A stretch of 64,000 nt of DNA from contig NZ_JQNL01000001.1 of NCBI RefSeq assembly GCF_000745235.1, positions 1,860,001 to 1,924,000 on the forward strand, read 5' to 3'. A model generated the notes under the pieces. The model made no database searches and had not been told where the DNA came from. It saw nothing but the letters and a program-made list of their open reading frames with translations. Each line of letters opens with the position of its first letter. Position 1 is the first letter of the stretch. Both the position numbers and the translations under genes were made by a program. Below, in pieces: positions 12,601 through 20,986 of the stretch. Source of the DNA: Luteibacter mycovicinus (lineage in GTDB: Bacteria; Pseudomonadota; Gammaproteobacteria; Xanthomonadales; Rhodanobacteraceae).

Positions 12601-12683
12601 GGCTCGTCGAATGCGCGCTGCCACGCCAGAGGCAGCACTTCTGCCATGGCGTGACGCCTGCGCTTGTCGTCCGGTTGATGCAT
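9675..12683 (-). CDS. SNF2-family DEAD/DEAH-box helicase
   Basis: The 1,002-residue protein has an uncharacterised N-terminal half (1-520) and a full SNF2 ATPase core. The core contains DDMGLGKT (about 562-569, Walker A), VVLDEAQ (Walker B), CLTGTPLEN, LLFSQFTEML and the SNF2 motif VI block SDRAHRIGQ. It should translocate on double-stranded DNA and remodel bound proteins. No SWIM zinc finger is obvious, unlike many bacterial SNF2 proteins. An internal ATG at 12647 (MAEVLPLAWQ) is a plausible alternative start, since neither has a strong Shine-Dalgarno sequence. It is monocistronic and convergent with glk. Confidence 0.88.
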   Translation of the reverse strand: MHQPDDKRRRHAMAEVLPLAWQRAFDEPAAPPLAERSVLGFFLEGVNDDHEPAARLDVAPVLLTLSAEGRYFRPLPLDSRHLPEAALTVAEKRLAATVLGLPQTLRKSRSYARFAGALGDQLLAEVLDGAPCFFGGVAGLKLSRGQAHPLSWRWNLEKDGSQKLVPALPTSQRLFRVGSLWFLDAEHAEIGPLEGSPDEGAWLDLPPLPPESTAAFLARMEGTRMGPRVPPPQVFGDMRRAEVSPRPVLVLHALTRHARLAAGTPPLAYGRLAFDYAGERLPGRGGEPLVRRVRNGALLEITRRRAEELASMETLEGAGLNPAVDTEGLPWDMADTLPDDAWLFPGKGYAGALEVNTPARWLALRPRLEGDGFVLEYDRSFPFEVLEGPVHWYGKAHEDDADRAFDLEIGIEVEGKRVNLLPAVAQALAEHQLSLSPTPGEAEDSVWYAPVDERRRVPVRLKELRGLLAPLAEYLEKPRQQLHLPRVQAGRLEELAQALPSGGSFEAPERLRGFTRRLREAAERASDVVPEALQAELRGYQRDGLRWMNALAEAGTGGVLADDMGLGKTLQLITHLLALKENGNLESPALVVVPTSLVPNWSSELARFAPSLRVLALHGPQRAETFAHIGENDVILTTYALLPRDVETLKKQAFSLVVLDEAQQVKNPRTQARRALLALKVPRCLCLTGTPLENHLGELWSQIDLAVPGLLGDEGAFRRHYRAPIEKHQDIECQDRLNRRIAPFILRRTKAQVASELPAKTEITRRVVMEPRQRDLYESLRLSLAEELREVIAQRGIAHSGIVVLDALLKLRQVCCDPRLVKLEAARGVRESAKFELLMDMLPALLAEGRRVLLFSQFTEMLNLIAVELDRRRISYVTLTGETRDRAEPVQRFQDGEVPLFLLSLKAGGVGLNLTSADTVIHYDPWWNPAAEAQASDRAHRIGQDKPVFVYRLITAGTVEERIEELKARKAELADAVLEGGGSRERLSFDESDLDALLAPPA

Positions 12684-12806
12684 CCGTATGCGAGCCTGTC
12701 AGCGCGACCAAAACAGGAAGCTTAGCAAAGGCGGGATGACGTGCCCGTAGGACTTTTTACCCGGCGGACCGGCCCGGTTCAGCCAGACGGGAGACGCGCC
12801 GCGGCG

Positions 12807-13844
12807 TCAGTCGCGGCGGTGGGGGAACAAATCGACGGGATATTCCGCCTTCTGCTCGCGCCCCATGAGGGTGCGCAGACCCTCTTCCGGGGTGACTTCG
12901 CCATGCAGCACCGACCGGACGGCGGCCGAGATGGGCAGGTCCAGCCCATGGAAGCCGGCGAGGCGGGCGACTTCGTCGGCCGTCACGACGCTCTCGACCA
13001 CCTGACCGATCTGGCGAACCGCTTCCGTCAACGGAATGCCCCTGCCCAGGGCCAGACCCAGGCGGCGGTTTCGTGACAGGTCGCCGGTGCAGGTCAGGAC
13101 GAGATCGCCCAGGCCGGCAAGACCCATGAGCGTCTCGGCACGCGCCCCAAGCGCGACACCGAGGCGAAGCATCTCGTTCATGCCGCGGGTGATGAGGCCC
13201 GCGCGGGCGTTGAGCCCCAGCTCCATACCGTCGGCGACGCCGGTGGCGACAGCCAGCACGTTCTTCATCGCACCGCCGAGCTCGGCCCCCAGGATGTCGT
13301 TACCCGTGTAGGCGCGGAAGTTGGGCGCGTGCAGCAGCACGGCGAGTTCCTTGCCGAAGGCGTCGTCCGTGGCGTGGACCGTGACGGCACTGGGCAGGCC
13401 GGCGGTCACCTCGCGGGCGAACGAGGGTCCGGTGACCACCGCGGCAGGCCTGCCGGGAAGCTTTTCGTTGACCAGTTCGTGCAGAAAACGCCCCGTACCC
13501 GTCTCGAAACCCTTGGTAGCCCACGAGATGCGGACACCGGGTTCGAGCATGGGCACGATCTGGTCGAGCAGCGCGGCGAACGCGTGGCTCGGCACCACGA
13601 GCAGAACGATGTCCGCCCCCCGCAGCACGCTGGCCAGGTCGCCGTCGTAGGCGAGTTCCGGCGGCAGGTCGAGGTCGGGCAGGTAACGCAGGTTGCGACG
13701 CGCCGCGGCCATTTCCGCGAGCGCGTCGGCGTCGCGCCCCCACAACCGGGTGGGGACGTCGTTGCGCGCCAGAAGCGCAGCCAGCGCGGTACCCCAGGAA
13801 CCGGCGCCGAGAACGGCGACGGTGGGTCGGGAGGCGGAGGTCAT
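12807..13844 (-). CDS. gpsA: Glycerol-3-phosphate dehydrogenase [NAD(P)+]
   Basis: GpsA reduces dihydroxyacetone phosphate to sn-glycerol 3-phosphate, the substrate for phospholipid synthesis by PlsB, also encoded in this window. The 345-residue protein has the Rossmann motif [12 protein letters not shown] near residues 10-21, GPSFAREV, and the catalytic lysine in [12 protein letters not shown]. Length fits the family. It starts three bases after the secB stop, so the two are co-transcribed, a pairing common in gammaproteobacteria. Confidence 0.96.
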   Translation of the reverse strand: MTSASRPTVAVLGAGSWGTALAALLARNDVPTRLWGRDADALAEMAAARRNLRYLPDLDLPPELAYDGDLASVLRGADIVLLVVPSHAFAALLDQIVPMLEPGVRISWATKGFETGTGRFLHELVNEKLPGRPAAVVTGPSFAREVTAGLPSAVTVHATDDAFGKELAVLLHAPNFRAYTGNDILGAELGGAMKNVLAVATGVADGMELGLNARAGLITRGMNEMLRLGVALGARAETLMGLAGLGDLVLTCTGDLSRNRRLGLALGRGIPLTEAVRQIGQVVESVVTADEVARLAGFHGLDLPISAAVRSVLHGEVTPEEGLRTLMGREQKAEYPVDLFPHRRD

Positions 13845-13847
13845 CGC

Positions 13848-14342
13848 TCAGCTGTTGAGCGTATGGGTACCGGCGCCGCCTTCGACCTGCTGACGCTGCT
13901 GCTCGGCGTAGAGGGCGTCGAAGTTGATCGGCTGCAGCAGGAACGGCGGGAAGCCACCTTCCTGGATCATCGCCGAGACCATCTGACGGGCGTAAGGGAA
14001 CAGCAGGTTCGGGCAGTACGAACCGAGGATGCCGTCGCGGTCGTCATCGGTGAAACCACCGATGCCGAAGATGCCGGCCTGGTGCACTTCGGCGAGGTAA
14101 GCGGTGCGCTCGCCGAGGTTGCAGGTGAGGGTGAGGCTGAGCACGACTTCGAACAGGTCGTTGCCGAGGTCGACGGCCTTGTGGCCGAGGTTGAGCTGGA
14201 CCTGCGGCTGCGCCTCGGTCTCGCCCATTTCCTGGAACACCTGCGGAGCGTTCGGCGCTTCGAAGGAAGCATCCTTGACGTAGATCTTCTGCAGCACGAG
14301 CTGCGGCTGGCCGGCCTGGCCGTTGGCGGTGATTTCTGCCAT
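13848..14342 (-). CDS. secB: Protein-export chaperone SecB
   Basis: SecB is a cytoplasmic tetrameric chaperone that holds preproteins unfolded and delivers them to SecA. The 164-residue protein shows family blocks FPYARQMVS, GGFPPFLLQPINFDALY and the export-linked LQKIYVKDASFEAPNAP. A longer frame to 14414 exists, but the family begins at MAEITANGQ, so ATG 14342 is chosen. It is the first gene of secB-gpsA and is divergent from rpmB. Confidence 0.95.
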   Translation of the reverse strand: MAEITANGQAGQPQLVLQKIYVKDASFEAPNAPQVFQEMGETEAQPQVQLNLGHKAVDLGNDLFEVVLSLTLTCNLGERTAYLAEVHQAGIFGIGGFTDDDRDGILGSYCPNLLFPYARQMVSAMIQEGGFPPFLLQPINFDALYAEQQRQQVEGGAGTHTLNS

Positions 14343-14441
14343 TGCGTGAGTCCTCGAGAAGGCGTCGTGTGGGCGGGTTACGTGCCGCTGGCACGAAAGC
14401 CGGGATTGTTTCACACAACCCGGCGCCCCGCACAGTCCGGC

Positions 14442-14471
14442 TTGCGCGAGGACGTAGGATTCTGAGAGAAT
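14442..14471 (+). promoter_or_regulatory. Possible promoter for rpmB-rpmG
   Basis: TTGCGC (14442-14447) and GAGAAT (14466-14471) are spaced 18 bases apart upstream of rpmB. If used, the transcript would have a leader of about 170 bases, long enough for ribosomal-protein autoregulation, but no named structure is recognised. Assigned by pattern only. Confidence 0.3.
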
Positions 14472-14648
14472 GCCCGGCTTCCCTATGCCAACCCGATCCG
14501 TCGGGAACGCCCGTCATGCGATGCGGGCCTCATTGTCAGGGATGTTCCACCCCCCTCCAGCCATCGCATGGCGCCCCGTAACCGGGTCGTGGCTGGGCCG
14601 TCGCCACCCTGGCCAAAGGGCGGTCCAACGAATCTAAAGGAGGTCATC

Positions 14649-14885
14649 ATGGCCCGTAGATGCCAAGTCACCAATAAGGGCGTGCAGAGCGGCAACAACG
14701 TCTCGCACGCAAACAACAAGACCCGTCGCCGCTGGTTGCCGAACCTGCACGAGCGCCGTTTCTGGGTCGCCAGCGAGAACCGCTGGGTGAAGCTCCGCGT
14801 TTCCAACCACGCGCTGCGCACCATCGACAAGAACGGCATCGAAGCCGTGCTGGCCGACCTCCGTTCCCGCGGCGAAAAGATCTAA
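14649..14885 (+). CDS. rpmB: Large ribosomal subunit protein bL28
   Basis: The 78-residue basic protein begins [20 protein letters not shown], the standard bL28 opening, and contains [14 protein letters not shown]. It lacks the CxxC zinc pairs, so it is a zinc-free paralogue type. The start is fixed by an ideal AAAGGAGGT eight bases before ATG 14649; in-frame sequence back to 14568 is leader. It forms the usual rpmB-rpmG pair with an 11-base gap. Confidence 0.98.
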   Translation: MARRCQVTNKGVQSGNNVSHANNKTRRRWLPNLHERRFWVASENRWVKLRVSNHALRTIDKNGIEAVLADLRSRGEKI

Positions 14886-14896
14886 GGAGATCAACC

Positions 14897-15061
14897 ATGG
14901 CAAGCAAGCGCGATAAGCACCGCCTGATTTCCACCGCGGGCACCGGTCACTTCTACACGACCACGAAGAACAAGAAGAACACGCCGGAAAAGATGGTGTT
15001 CATGAAGTACGATCCTGTCGTCCGCAAGCATGTGGAATACAAGGAAGGTAAGATCAAATAA
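14897..15061 (+). CDS. rpmG: Large ribosomal subunit protein bL33
   Basis: The 54-residue basic protein begins [20 protein letters not shown] and ends EYKEGKIK, a clear bL33. It has no cysteines, so it is the zinc-independent form. AAGGAGA precedes the ATG. A strong terminator begins five bases after the stop, ending the rpmB-rpmG operon. Confidence 0.97.
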   Translation: MASKRDKHRLISTAGTGHFYTTTKNKKNTPEKMVFMKYDPVVRKHVEYKEGKIK

Positions 15062-15066
15062 AAATT

Positions 15067-15091
15067 GGCCGCCGAATGGCGGCCTTTTTTT
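15067..15091 (+). terminator. Intrinsic terminator of rpmB-rpmG
   Basis: GGCCGCC and GGCGGCC pair around a GAAT loop and are followed by seven T residues. This is a textbook rho-independent terminator directly after the rpmG stop. Confidence 0.95.
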
Positions 15092-15110
15092 ATCTACGCG
15101 CGCAAGCCGC

Positions 15111-15135
15111 GTGGGAGCGCACTTCGTGCGCGAAC
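15111..15135 (+). repeat. REP-like element
   Basis: GTGGGAGCGCACTTCGTGCG, followed by CGAAC, contains the stem GCGCAC-TTC-GTGCGC and a GTGGGAGCG head like that of the element at 4081-4119 (read on the minus strand). It lies between two terminators in a gene-free stretch (15092-15232) that otherwise shows nothing I can identify. Confidence 0.5.
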
Positions 15136-15232
15136 CCTCAGCACAACATGCGTGCGAATGAGGCCTTACGCCACCTCGAGCCCGATGTCCCGGCTACGAA
15201 GCGGCTTTACGGCTCTTACGCATGTGCCAAAC

Positions 15233-15266
15233 AAAAAAGGGCCCGCCAGATGGCGGGCCCTTTTTT
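15233..15266. terminator. Bidirectional intrinsic terminator
   Basis: A run of six A residues, the stem GGGCCCGCCA/TGGCGGGCCC with a two-base loop, and six T residues form a symmetrical terminator. It works for the leftward desaturase gene that ends at 15285 and backs up the rpmG terminator from the other side. Confidence 0.93.
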
Positions 15267-15284
15267 CGAATCGGCTTGATCGCG

Positions 15285-16478
15285 TTACGCGCCGACCGCC
15301 GAGTAACCCTTCAGCCGCTGTGCAAACTGCTGCAACGAACGGATGCCGCTTTCTTCCGCCTCGACGATCCACTGCTGCAGAGACTTCAGCGCCTTGTCGG
15401 CACCGCGCTCTTCCATCAGGGCGACCAGGCGCGCGCGGAACTCGCACACCGTGGTGAGCGCCGGGCGATTGGCCAGCGCGGCATGCATGCGCTCACGCGC
15501 ATCGTTGTCGAGCCAGCGACCACCGTCGGCCAGCGCACGACGAACACGACGCGGCACGGCTTTCAGATTGTCTCCGGCCTGACTGACTTCTTCGCGCATG
15601 GTCGGAAGGATGACGTTGCGGTAGTAGTCCGTCGTGGCCTGGAAACGCAGTGCGAGGACGCCCTTGAGCGTTTCGGCATCCGGCAGGTGCACGTTCGGAC
15701 GGATGTTCAGCGTCGGCGCGACACGCAGCACCTTGGCCAGACGGAAGAAGCGCAGGCTGCAGATCACCGCCCAGCCGATATCGAACTCCCACTTGCGCAA
15801 GGCGAACTTGGCCGAGCTCGGGAAGGCATGATGATTGTTGTGCAGCTCTTCGCCGCCGATCCAGAAGCCCCACGGCGAGATGTTGGTCGCGGTGTCGGAG
15901 CTTTCGAAGTTGCGGTAACCCCACCAGTGGCCGATGCCGTTGACGAAACCGGCGGCCCAGAACGGAATCCAGATCATCTGCACGGCCCAGATGGCCATGC
16001 CGATCACGCCGAACAGCGCGACATCGATAAAAGCCATCAGCACCGGGCCCCAGTACGGGTGCGCGCCGAACAGCTTGCGCTCGAACCAGTCGTCGGGGGT
16101 GCCACGGCCGTACTTCTCCATGTCGGCCTTGTTGTAGCTGGCCTCACGATAGAGCGACACACCGTCCAGGAAGACCTTCTTGATACCGAAGACCTGCGGG
16201 CTGTGCGGATCTTCCTCGGTCTCGACCTTGGCGTGATGCTTGCGATGGATCGCTACCCATTCCTTGACGACCATACCCGTGGTCAGCCAGCCCCAAAAAC
16301 GGAAGAAGCCGTTGAGGGTCCAGTGGAAATCCACACCACGATGGGTCGCGCTGCGGTGGTAGTACAGCGTCACCGTGAAAATGGTGAGCTGGGTGACCAC
16401 GAGCACATAGACAGCGATCTCGCCCCAGCTTGCGTGGGTGAGGCCGTTGGCCAGGAAATCGAGCAGGGTGTCGAGCAT
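15285..16478 (-). CDS. Membrane fatty acid (acyl-CoA type) desaturase
   Basis: The 397-residue membrane di-iron desaturase shows the three histidine boxes: HRSATH (41-46), HRKHH (78-82) and HNNHH (213-217), with hydrophobic segments between. It should introduce a cis double bond, probably delta-9, into membrane acyl chains using an electron donor encoded elsewhere. The C-terminal 110 residues are a soluble helical tail seen in proteobacterial homologues. A long in-frame extension to 17210 is antisense to the next ABC gene; ATG 16478 (MLDTLLDFLANG) is the family start. Confidence 0.92.
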   Translation of the reverse strand: MLDTLLDFLANGLTHASWGEIAVYVLVVTQLTIFTVTLYYHRSATHRGVDFHWTLNGFFRFWGWLTTGMVVKEWVAIHRKHHAKVETEEDPHSPQVFGIKKVFLDGVSLYREASYNKADMEKYGRGTPDDWFERKLFGAHPYWGPVLMAFIDVALFGVIGMAIWAVQMIWIPFWAAGFVNGIGHWWGYRNFESSDTATNISPWGFWIGGEELHNNHHAFPSSAKFALRKWEFDIGWAVICSLRFFRLAKVLRVAPTLNIRPNVHLPDAETLKGVLALRFQATTDYYRNVILPTMREEVSQAGDNLKAVPRRVRRALADGGRWLDNDARERMHAALANRPALTTVCEFRARLVALMEERGADKALKSLQQWIVEAEESGIRSLQQFAQRLKGYSAVGA

Positions 16479-16713
16479 CAGGTCGGTACCGCGCGGGAAG
16501 TGAAGGGGTCGTACAGGTACCAGTCTAACGAGCCGATTCCATACCCACCAGCACGGAATTCGGCGAAATGTGAAGCCCACTGTTGTGGTTTCCGAACCCC
16601 TTTCCGCACAATCGCGGGATGACCGCCCCCTCGCTCGTTCAGCATGATCACTCCCCTGCGTCGTTTTGCTCGCAAGATAGTGCGCGTTACGCGGTGTTCG
16701 GCGACGTAGCCGC

Positions 16714-17442
16714 ATGAGCGCGGCCCATTTGCTGAATGTCGCAGACGTTACGAGACGCCGTGCCGGGCGCCTGGCCGTCGAGGGGGTGTCGTTTTGCCTG
16801 AACCGTGGTGAAGTCCTGGGCCTCCTCGGCGTCAATGGCGCGGGCAAGTCCACCACGCTTTCGATGCTCGCCGGTGCCCTTCGCCCTGACAGCGGACATA
16901 TCGAGCTGGACGGCATGGATTTCGCTCGGCAACCGGCCATGGCGCGACGTCTGCTCGGCTGGCTGCCTGAAAGCGCCCCGCTGTGGCCGGAGCTGTCCGT
17001 CGACGAGCACCTGATCGCGTTTTCCCGGCTCCGCGGCGCCAGCCGGGCCGTGGCAAAGCGCGCGGCGGACACGATCGTCGCCCGCCTGCAGCTCGGCGAC
17101 CTTCGCAGGCGCCTCGCGGGGGTCCTGTCGCAGGGCCAGCGCCAGCGACTCGGGCTCGCCTGCGCCCTCGTCCACGACCCGGCGCTGATCATTCTCGACG
17201 AACCCGCCAATGCACTGGATCCGGTGCAGGTGGGCGAGCTGCGCCGACTGATCCGCGAGCGGGCCGCCGCCGGTGCCGCTGTGATCCTGTCGACTCACGT
17301 CCTTGGTGAGGTGGTCGCCGTGTGCGACCGCGTGGCGATCCTTCACGAAGGGCGCCTGCGTCACGATGCGCCGCTGCACGACGACCACGGCAGCGACATC
17401 GAATCCGTCTTCTTCGGCATCGCCACGGGAGCCGGCGCATGA
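16714..17442 (+). CDS. ABC-2 type transporter ATP-binding protein
   Basis: The 242-residue ATPase contains Walker A GVNGAGKST (39-47), the signature LSQGQRQR (138-145), Walker B LIILDEP and the switch histidine in ILSTHVL. It belongs to the family next to GldG-like proteins (GldA/NosF-like). It overlaps the permease start by four bases (ATGA), giving translational coupling. The operon continues through three more genes to 20033. Substrate unknown. Confidence 0.9.
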   Translation: MSAAHLLNVADVTRRRAGRLAVEGVSFCLNRGEVLGLLGVNGAGKSTTLSMLAGALRPDSGHIELDGMDFARQPAMARRLLGWLPESAPLWPELSVDEHLIAFSRLRGASRAVAKRAADTIVARLQLGDLRRRLAGVLSQGQRQRLGLACALVHDPALIILDEPANALDPVQVGELRRLIRERAAAGAAVILSTHVLGEVVAVCDRVAILHEGRLRHDAPLHDDHGSDIESVFFGIATGAGA

Positions 17443-18194
17443 GCATCGCCGCCGTCGCCCGCCTGGAATGGCGCCGCCTCGCTGTCCGCCCGCTTGCATG
17501 GGCGCTCGCCGCACTCACCATCGCCTGGCTGGCCTGGACCTTCGTCCTGGGCCTCGGGCAATTTCTCGGTGCGCAGGTGAAGCTGGCGGGGATCGCCGAC
17601 GCGCCGGGCTTCACGGATCTGGTCGCCATTCCGCTGCTGGCGGAACTGGTCAAGCTCGCGTTTCTGGTGGTCCCGCTGATGACGATGACCCAGCTCGCCG
17701 GTGAACGCCGCGCGGGCACCCTCGCCCTGCTGGCCTCCACGGGCCTGTCACCGACACGCATCGTGCTGGGCAAATACATCGCCGTGCTCGGATGGCTGGC
17801 ACTTTGGCTGCTTGCCACGCTGGCGATGCCCCTGCTGGTCGGTGCCGAATCCACCGCCGACTGGGGCAAGCTCGCCGCGGCGACACTGGGCACGGCCCTG
17901 CTCCTGGCGACACTGGCCGCGATCGGCCTCGCCTGCTCCGCGGCGACGTCGTTCCCTGCCATTGCCGCGGCGATGGCACTCATCGTGACGCTCGTCCTCT
18001 GGACGATCGATCGTGGCGCTCAGGCGGCAGGCCTGAGTGGCGGCTTTCTCGGCTGGCTGACCATGGCCACGCATCTGCAGAACCTGCTTCGCGGGCTGGT
18101 GGTCTCCAGCGATCTCATCTGGTTCGCACTGGCCATCGCCCTGTCACTGATCCTCGCCATCCGCCGACTCGGCGCCGACCGGGAGCGCCAGTAA
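17439..18194 (+). CDS. ABC-2 type transporter permease (GldF-like)
   Basis: The 251-residue protein has six predicted membrane segments and the ABC-2 permease feature GERRAGTLALLASTGLSPTR just after the second segment, typical of the GldF/NosY group. The start overlaps the ATPase stop, and its stop shares one base with the next start (TAATG). It should form the membrane channel for the preceding ATPase. Confidence 0.88.
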   Translation: MSIAAVARLEWRRLAVRPLAWALAALTIAWLAWTFVLGLGQFLGAQVKLAGIADAPGFTDLVAIPLLAELVKLAFLVVPLMTMTQLAGERRAGTLALLASTGLSPTRIVLGKYIAVLGWLALWLLATLAMPLLVGAESTADWGKLAAATLGTALLLATLAAIGLACSAATSFPAIAAAMALIVTLVLWTIDRGAQAAGLSGGFLGWLTMATHLQNLLRGLVVSSDLIWFALAIALSLILAIRRLGADRERQ

Positions 18195-19540
18195 TGCGCC
18201 GCCTCGATCGCTGGCTCGTCCTGCTCGGGCTGCTGGTCGCCACCGGTTGCATCGGCTTCCTCAGCACACGTCACACGTGGACGGCCGACTGGTCGCGAGG
18301 GGCGCGCGCCAGCCTCGCGCCGGAAAGTGTGGCGGTGCTCGACACACTGCACGGCCCGGTCGAGGTGGTCGGCTACCTCTCGCCCACCGGGCCACTGCGC
18401 GAGCAGATCGCCGCCGTCATCGAGCGCTATACGCGTGAAAAGAAAGACCTGACGCTGTCCTTCGTCGACCCCGACCTCGACCCGTCGGCCTCGCGCCAGC
18501 TCGGTATCGCCGGCGACGGCGCCCTGCTGGTGCGCTATCAGGGCCGCGAGCAGCGGGTCGAAAGCCCGATCAACGAACGCAACCTGTCGAACGCCCTCGA
18601 GCGGCTGGCCCGAGGCGGCGAACGCGTGGTCGCGTTCGTCACCGGCGACGGCGAACGCCAGCCCGACGGTCGCGCCAATGCGGACCTGGGCACGTTCATG
18701 ACCCAGGTGGAGCGCCGCGGCATTCGTGCCGTACCGCTCAACTTCAGCCAGACGCGCGGGGTGCCGGATCACACCGACCTGGTCGTGCTCGCCAGCCCCA
18801 CGAGCTCCCTTCCGGCGGACAGCGTCGCCGCGCTGGTCGACTACGTGCATGGCGGCGGCAACCTGCTCTGGCTCACCGAACCGGGTAACGAGGATCTGGG
18901 CACCGGCCCGCTGGCCGACGTGCTCGGCGTGCGTGTGCTTCCGGGCGTCCTGGTCGACGGTCAGGGCAGCACCCTCAACGTCAACGATCCCCGGATGGTC
19001 GTGCTCGGCGACTACCCGTTCCACGCCATCACTCGCGGGTTCCGGGAAAGCACCCTTTTCCCGCAGGTATCGGGACTGGCCCAGGTCTCCGACCACGACT
19101 GGGCCGTGGTGCCTTTCCTGCGCTCGGGCGAGCGCAGCTGGACGGCCTTCGGCGGTATCGATAACGCCAGACCGTCGACGATCGCCTTCCACCCGGAAGC
19201 GGGCGAACTCAAGGGTCCGCTGGATTTCGGCTTCGCCCTGAACCGACTGTCACCCAGCCCCGATCGCAATGAGCAGCGAGCCGTCGTGATCGGCGATGGC
19301 GACTTCCTGTCCAACACGTACATCGGCAATGGCGGCAATCGCGCGCTCGGCGAACGCGTGCTCGACTGGCTCCTTGGCGACGACGTACTGGTCGACCTGC
19401 CGACGCGCGGTGCACCGGACCGTGTGATCTCGTTGTCGCAGGAAGGGCTCAACGCCATCAGCTTCGGCTTCCTCATCGCGTTGCCGATGACGCTGCTCGG
19501 CCTCGGCGTCGGCATCGCCTGGCGCAGACGGAGACGCTGA
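18194..19540 (+). CDS. GldG-family ABC transporter auxiliary protein
   Basis: The 448-residue protein has an N-terminal membrane helix (about 8-24), a large periplasmic region matching the GldG/IFT52-like domain (VVAFVTGDGERQPDGRANAD, then VVLASPTSSLP and GGNLLWLTEPG), and a C-terminal helix ending in an RRRRR tail. GldG proteins accompany GldA/GldF-like ABC systems; in gliding Bacteroidetes they support motility, but outside that group the role is unknown. It is translationally coupled to the permease. Confidence 0.87.
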   Translation: MRRLDRWLVLLGLLVATGCIGFLSTRHTWTADWSRGARASLAPESVAVLDTLHGPVEVVGYLSPTGPLREQIAAVIERYTREKKDLTLSFVDPDLDPSASRQLGIAGDGALLVRYQGREQRVESPINERNLSNALERLARGGERVVAFVTGDGERQPDGRANADLGTFMTQVERRGIRAVPLNFSQTRGVPDHTDLVVLASPTSSLPADSVAALVDYVHGGGNLLWLTEPGNEDLGTGPLADVLGVRVLPGVLVDGQGSTLNVNDPRMVVLGDYPFHAITRGFRESTLFPQVSGLAQVSDHDWAVVPFLRSGERSWTAFGGIDNARPSTIAFHPEAGELKGPLDFGFALNRLSPSPDRNEQRAVVIGDGDFLSNTYIGNGGNRALGERVLDWLLGDDVLVDLPTRGAPDRVISLSQEGLNAISFGFLIALPMTLLGLGVGIAWRRRRR

Positions 19541-19541
19541 C

Positions 19542-20033
19542 GTGCGCACGCGACTGATCGGTCTGCTCGTCGTCCTCGCGCTGATCGTCGCGGTGGCCTG
19601 GCAATGGCGCGCGGATGAAAGCGATGCGCGCGCGCACCTGCTTACCGCGCTGGATCCGGACACGGTGAGCCATATCGAGCTGACCCTGAAGGGGTCGCCT
19701 GCCCAGCGTTTCGAACGGCACGACGGTCAGTGGCTGACCGATGGCACCCGGATCGCCGATCAGGGCCGTGCCGACGAACTCGCCTCACTGGCCGCCACGC
19801 CGGTCGCAACGTGGAATCCAGCCTCGACGTTCGATGAGGCAAAAATCGGGCTGGCACCGCCGGTCGCCGTGCTGGTGCTCGACGGCGTCCGCGTCGAGTT
19901 CGGCGACATGGCCGCCCTGGGTAAGCAGCGCTACGCGAAAGTCGGCGACCGGATCGCCTTCGTACCCGCTCAGGCCCTGCCGCGCGCACCACGCACGGCC
20001 TCGCTGCCGACCCACGACTCACCGGCACCCTGA
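19542..20033 (+). CDS. Membrane-anchored DUF4340-like protein
   Basis: The 163-residue protein starts at GTG one base after the previous stop. It has one N-terminal membrane helix (LIGLLVVLALIVAVAWQW) and a periplasmic region with VSHIELTLKG, FERHDGQWLTDGTRIAD and FGDMAALGKQRYAKVGDRIA, resembling DUF4340, which regularly follows GldG-like genes. It is probably the fourth subunit of this ABC machine. Shorter than many DUF4340 proteins. Confidence 0.75.
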   Translation: MRTRLIGLLVVLALIVAVAWQWRADESDARAHLLTALDPDTVSHIELTLKGSPAQRFERHDGQWLTDGTRIADQGRADELASLAATPVATWNPASTFDEAKIGLAPPVAVLVLDGVRVEFGDMAALGKQRYAKVGDRIAFVPAQALPRAPRTASLPTHDSPAP

Positions 20034-20078
20034 CCGGCAGCGGTTGCCAGCCGCCGCGGCAGCCCCCATCTTCGGCCC

Positions 20079-20891
20079 ATGCCAGAACTTCCCGAAGTCG
20101 AAACCACCCGTCGCGGTATCGCACCTCACCTGGAAGGGCGTCGCGTGACGGGCGTCGTGCTGCGTCGACCCGACCTGCGCTGGCCGATTCCACCGGAAAT
20201 CTCCTCGTTGCTGCCCGGGCAGGTCATCGAAGCGGTGGACCGACGCGCCAAATACCTGTTGCTGCGAACACAGGCGGGGACCGCCCTGTTCCATCTGGGC
20301 ATGTCCGGCATGCTGCGCGTGCTTCCTCCCGACACGCCCGTGGGCAAACACGACCACGTCGACCTGATGCTCGAATCCGATCGCGTGCTGCGCTTTACCG
20401 ACCCCCGCCGGTTTGGTGCGCTGCTGTGGCAGATGCCCGGCGAGACGCACGCCTTGCTCGAAGGTATCGGTCCGGAACCTCTGACCGACGCGTTCGACGG
20501 TGACGTGTTGTGGCGACTGTCCCGCGGCCGCAGCGCCGCGGTAAAGACCTTCATCATGGACAACGCGGTCGTGGTCGGCGTCGGCAACATCTACGCCAGC
20601 GAGGCGTTGTTCGCTGCGGGAATCGATCCGCGCCGCGCCGCCGGCAAGGTGTCACGCGAGCGCTACGCGAAGCTCGCCAGTGAGATCAAACGGATTCTCG
20701 CGTACGCCATCACACGAGGGGGCACCACCCTGCGCGATTTTCTCGCGCCGGATGGCGCCCCCGGATACTTCTTTCAGGAGTTGTTCGCTTACGGACGCGC
20801 CGGCGAGCCGTGCCGAACCTGCACGACGCCGATCAAGGTCGTGACGCTCGGACAGCGAGCGTCGTTCTATTGCCCTACATGCCAGCATTAG
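20079..20891 (+). CDS. mutM: Formamidopyrimidine-DNA glycosylase
   Basis: MutM/Fpg removes 8-oxoguanine and formamidopyrimidines from DNA and cuts the abasic site. The 270-residue protein begins [13 protein letters not shown], with the catalytic Pro2 and Glu3, and ends with the zinc finger [20 protein letters not shown] followed by CPTC. Length is typical. It is a core repair gene, unlike the separate OGG-type glycosylase at 57668-58513. Confidence 0.97.
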   Translation: MPELPEVETTRRGIAPHLEGRRVTGVVLRRPDLRWPIPPEISSLLPGQVIEAVDRRAKYLLLRTQAGTALFHLGMSGMLRVLPPDTPVGKHDHVDLMLESDRVLRFTDPRRFGALLWQMPGETHALLEGIGPEPLTDAFDGDVLWRLSRGRSAAVKTFIMDNAVVVGVGNIYASEALFAAGIDPRRAAGKVSRERYAKLASEIKRILAYAITRGGTTLRDFLAPDGAPGYFFQELFAYGRAGEPCRTCTTPIKVVTLGQRASFYCPTCQH

Positions 20892-20986
20892 AAAAGACGA
20901 CAAGGTATCGAGCGTTTCGCGGACTCCGAAGCGCATGGGCACGCCACTAGGCTGACAGTCATCCTACCGCGGCAGGGAATGCCCTC

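Noticed and set aside
9558..12725. A 1,055-codon plus-strand frame across the SNF2 helicase
   Set aside because: It is antisense to a complete SNF2 helicase with all motifs, and its composition (Arg, Gln and His-rich) is typical of shadow frames.
16479..17210. N-terminal extension of the desaturase frame
   Set aside because: The extra 244 residues are antisense to the ABC ATPase gene and have no desaturase character. The family start is at 16478.
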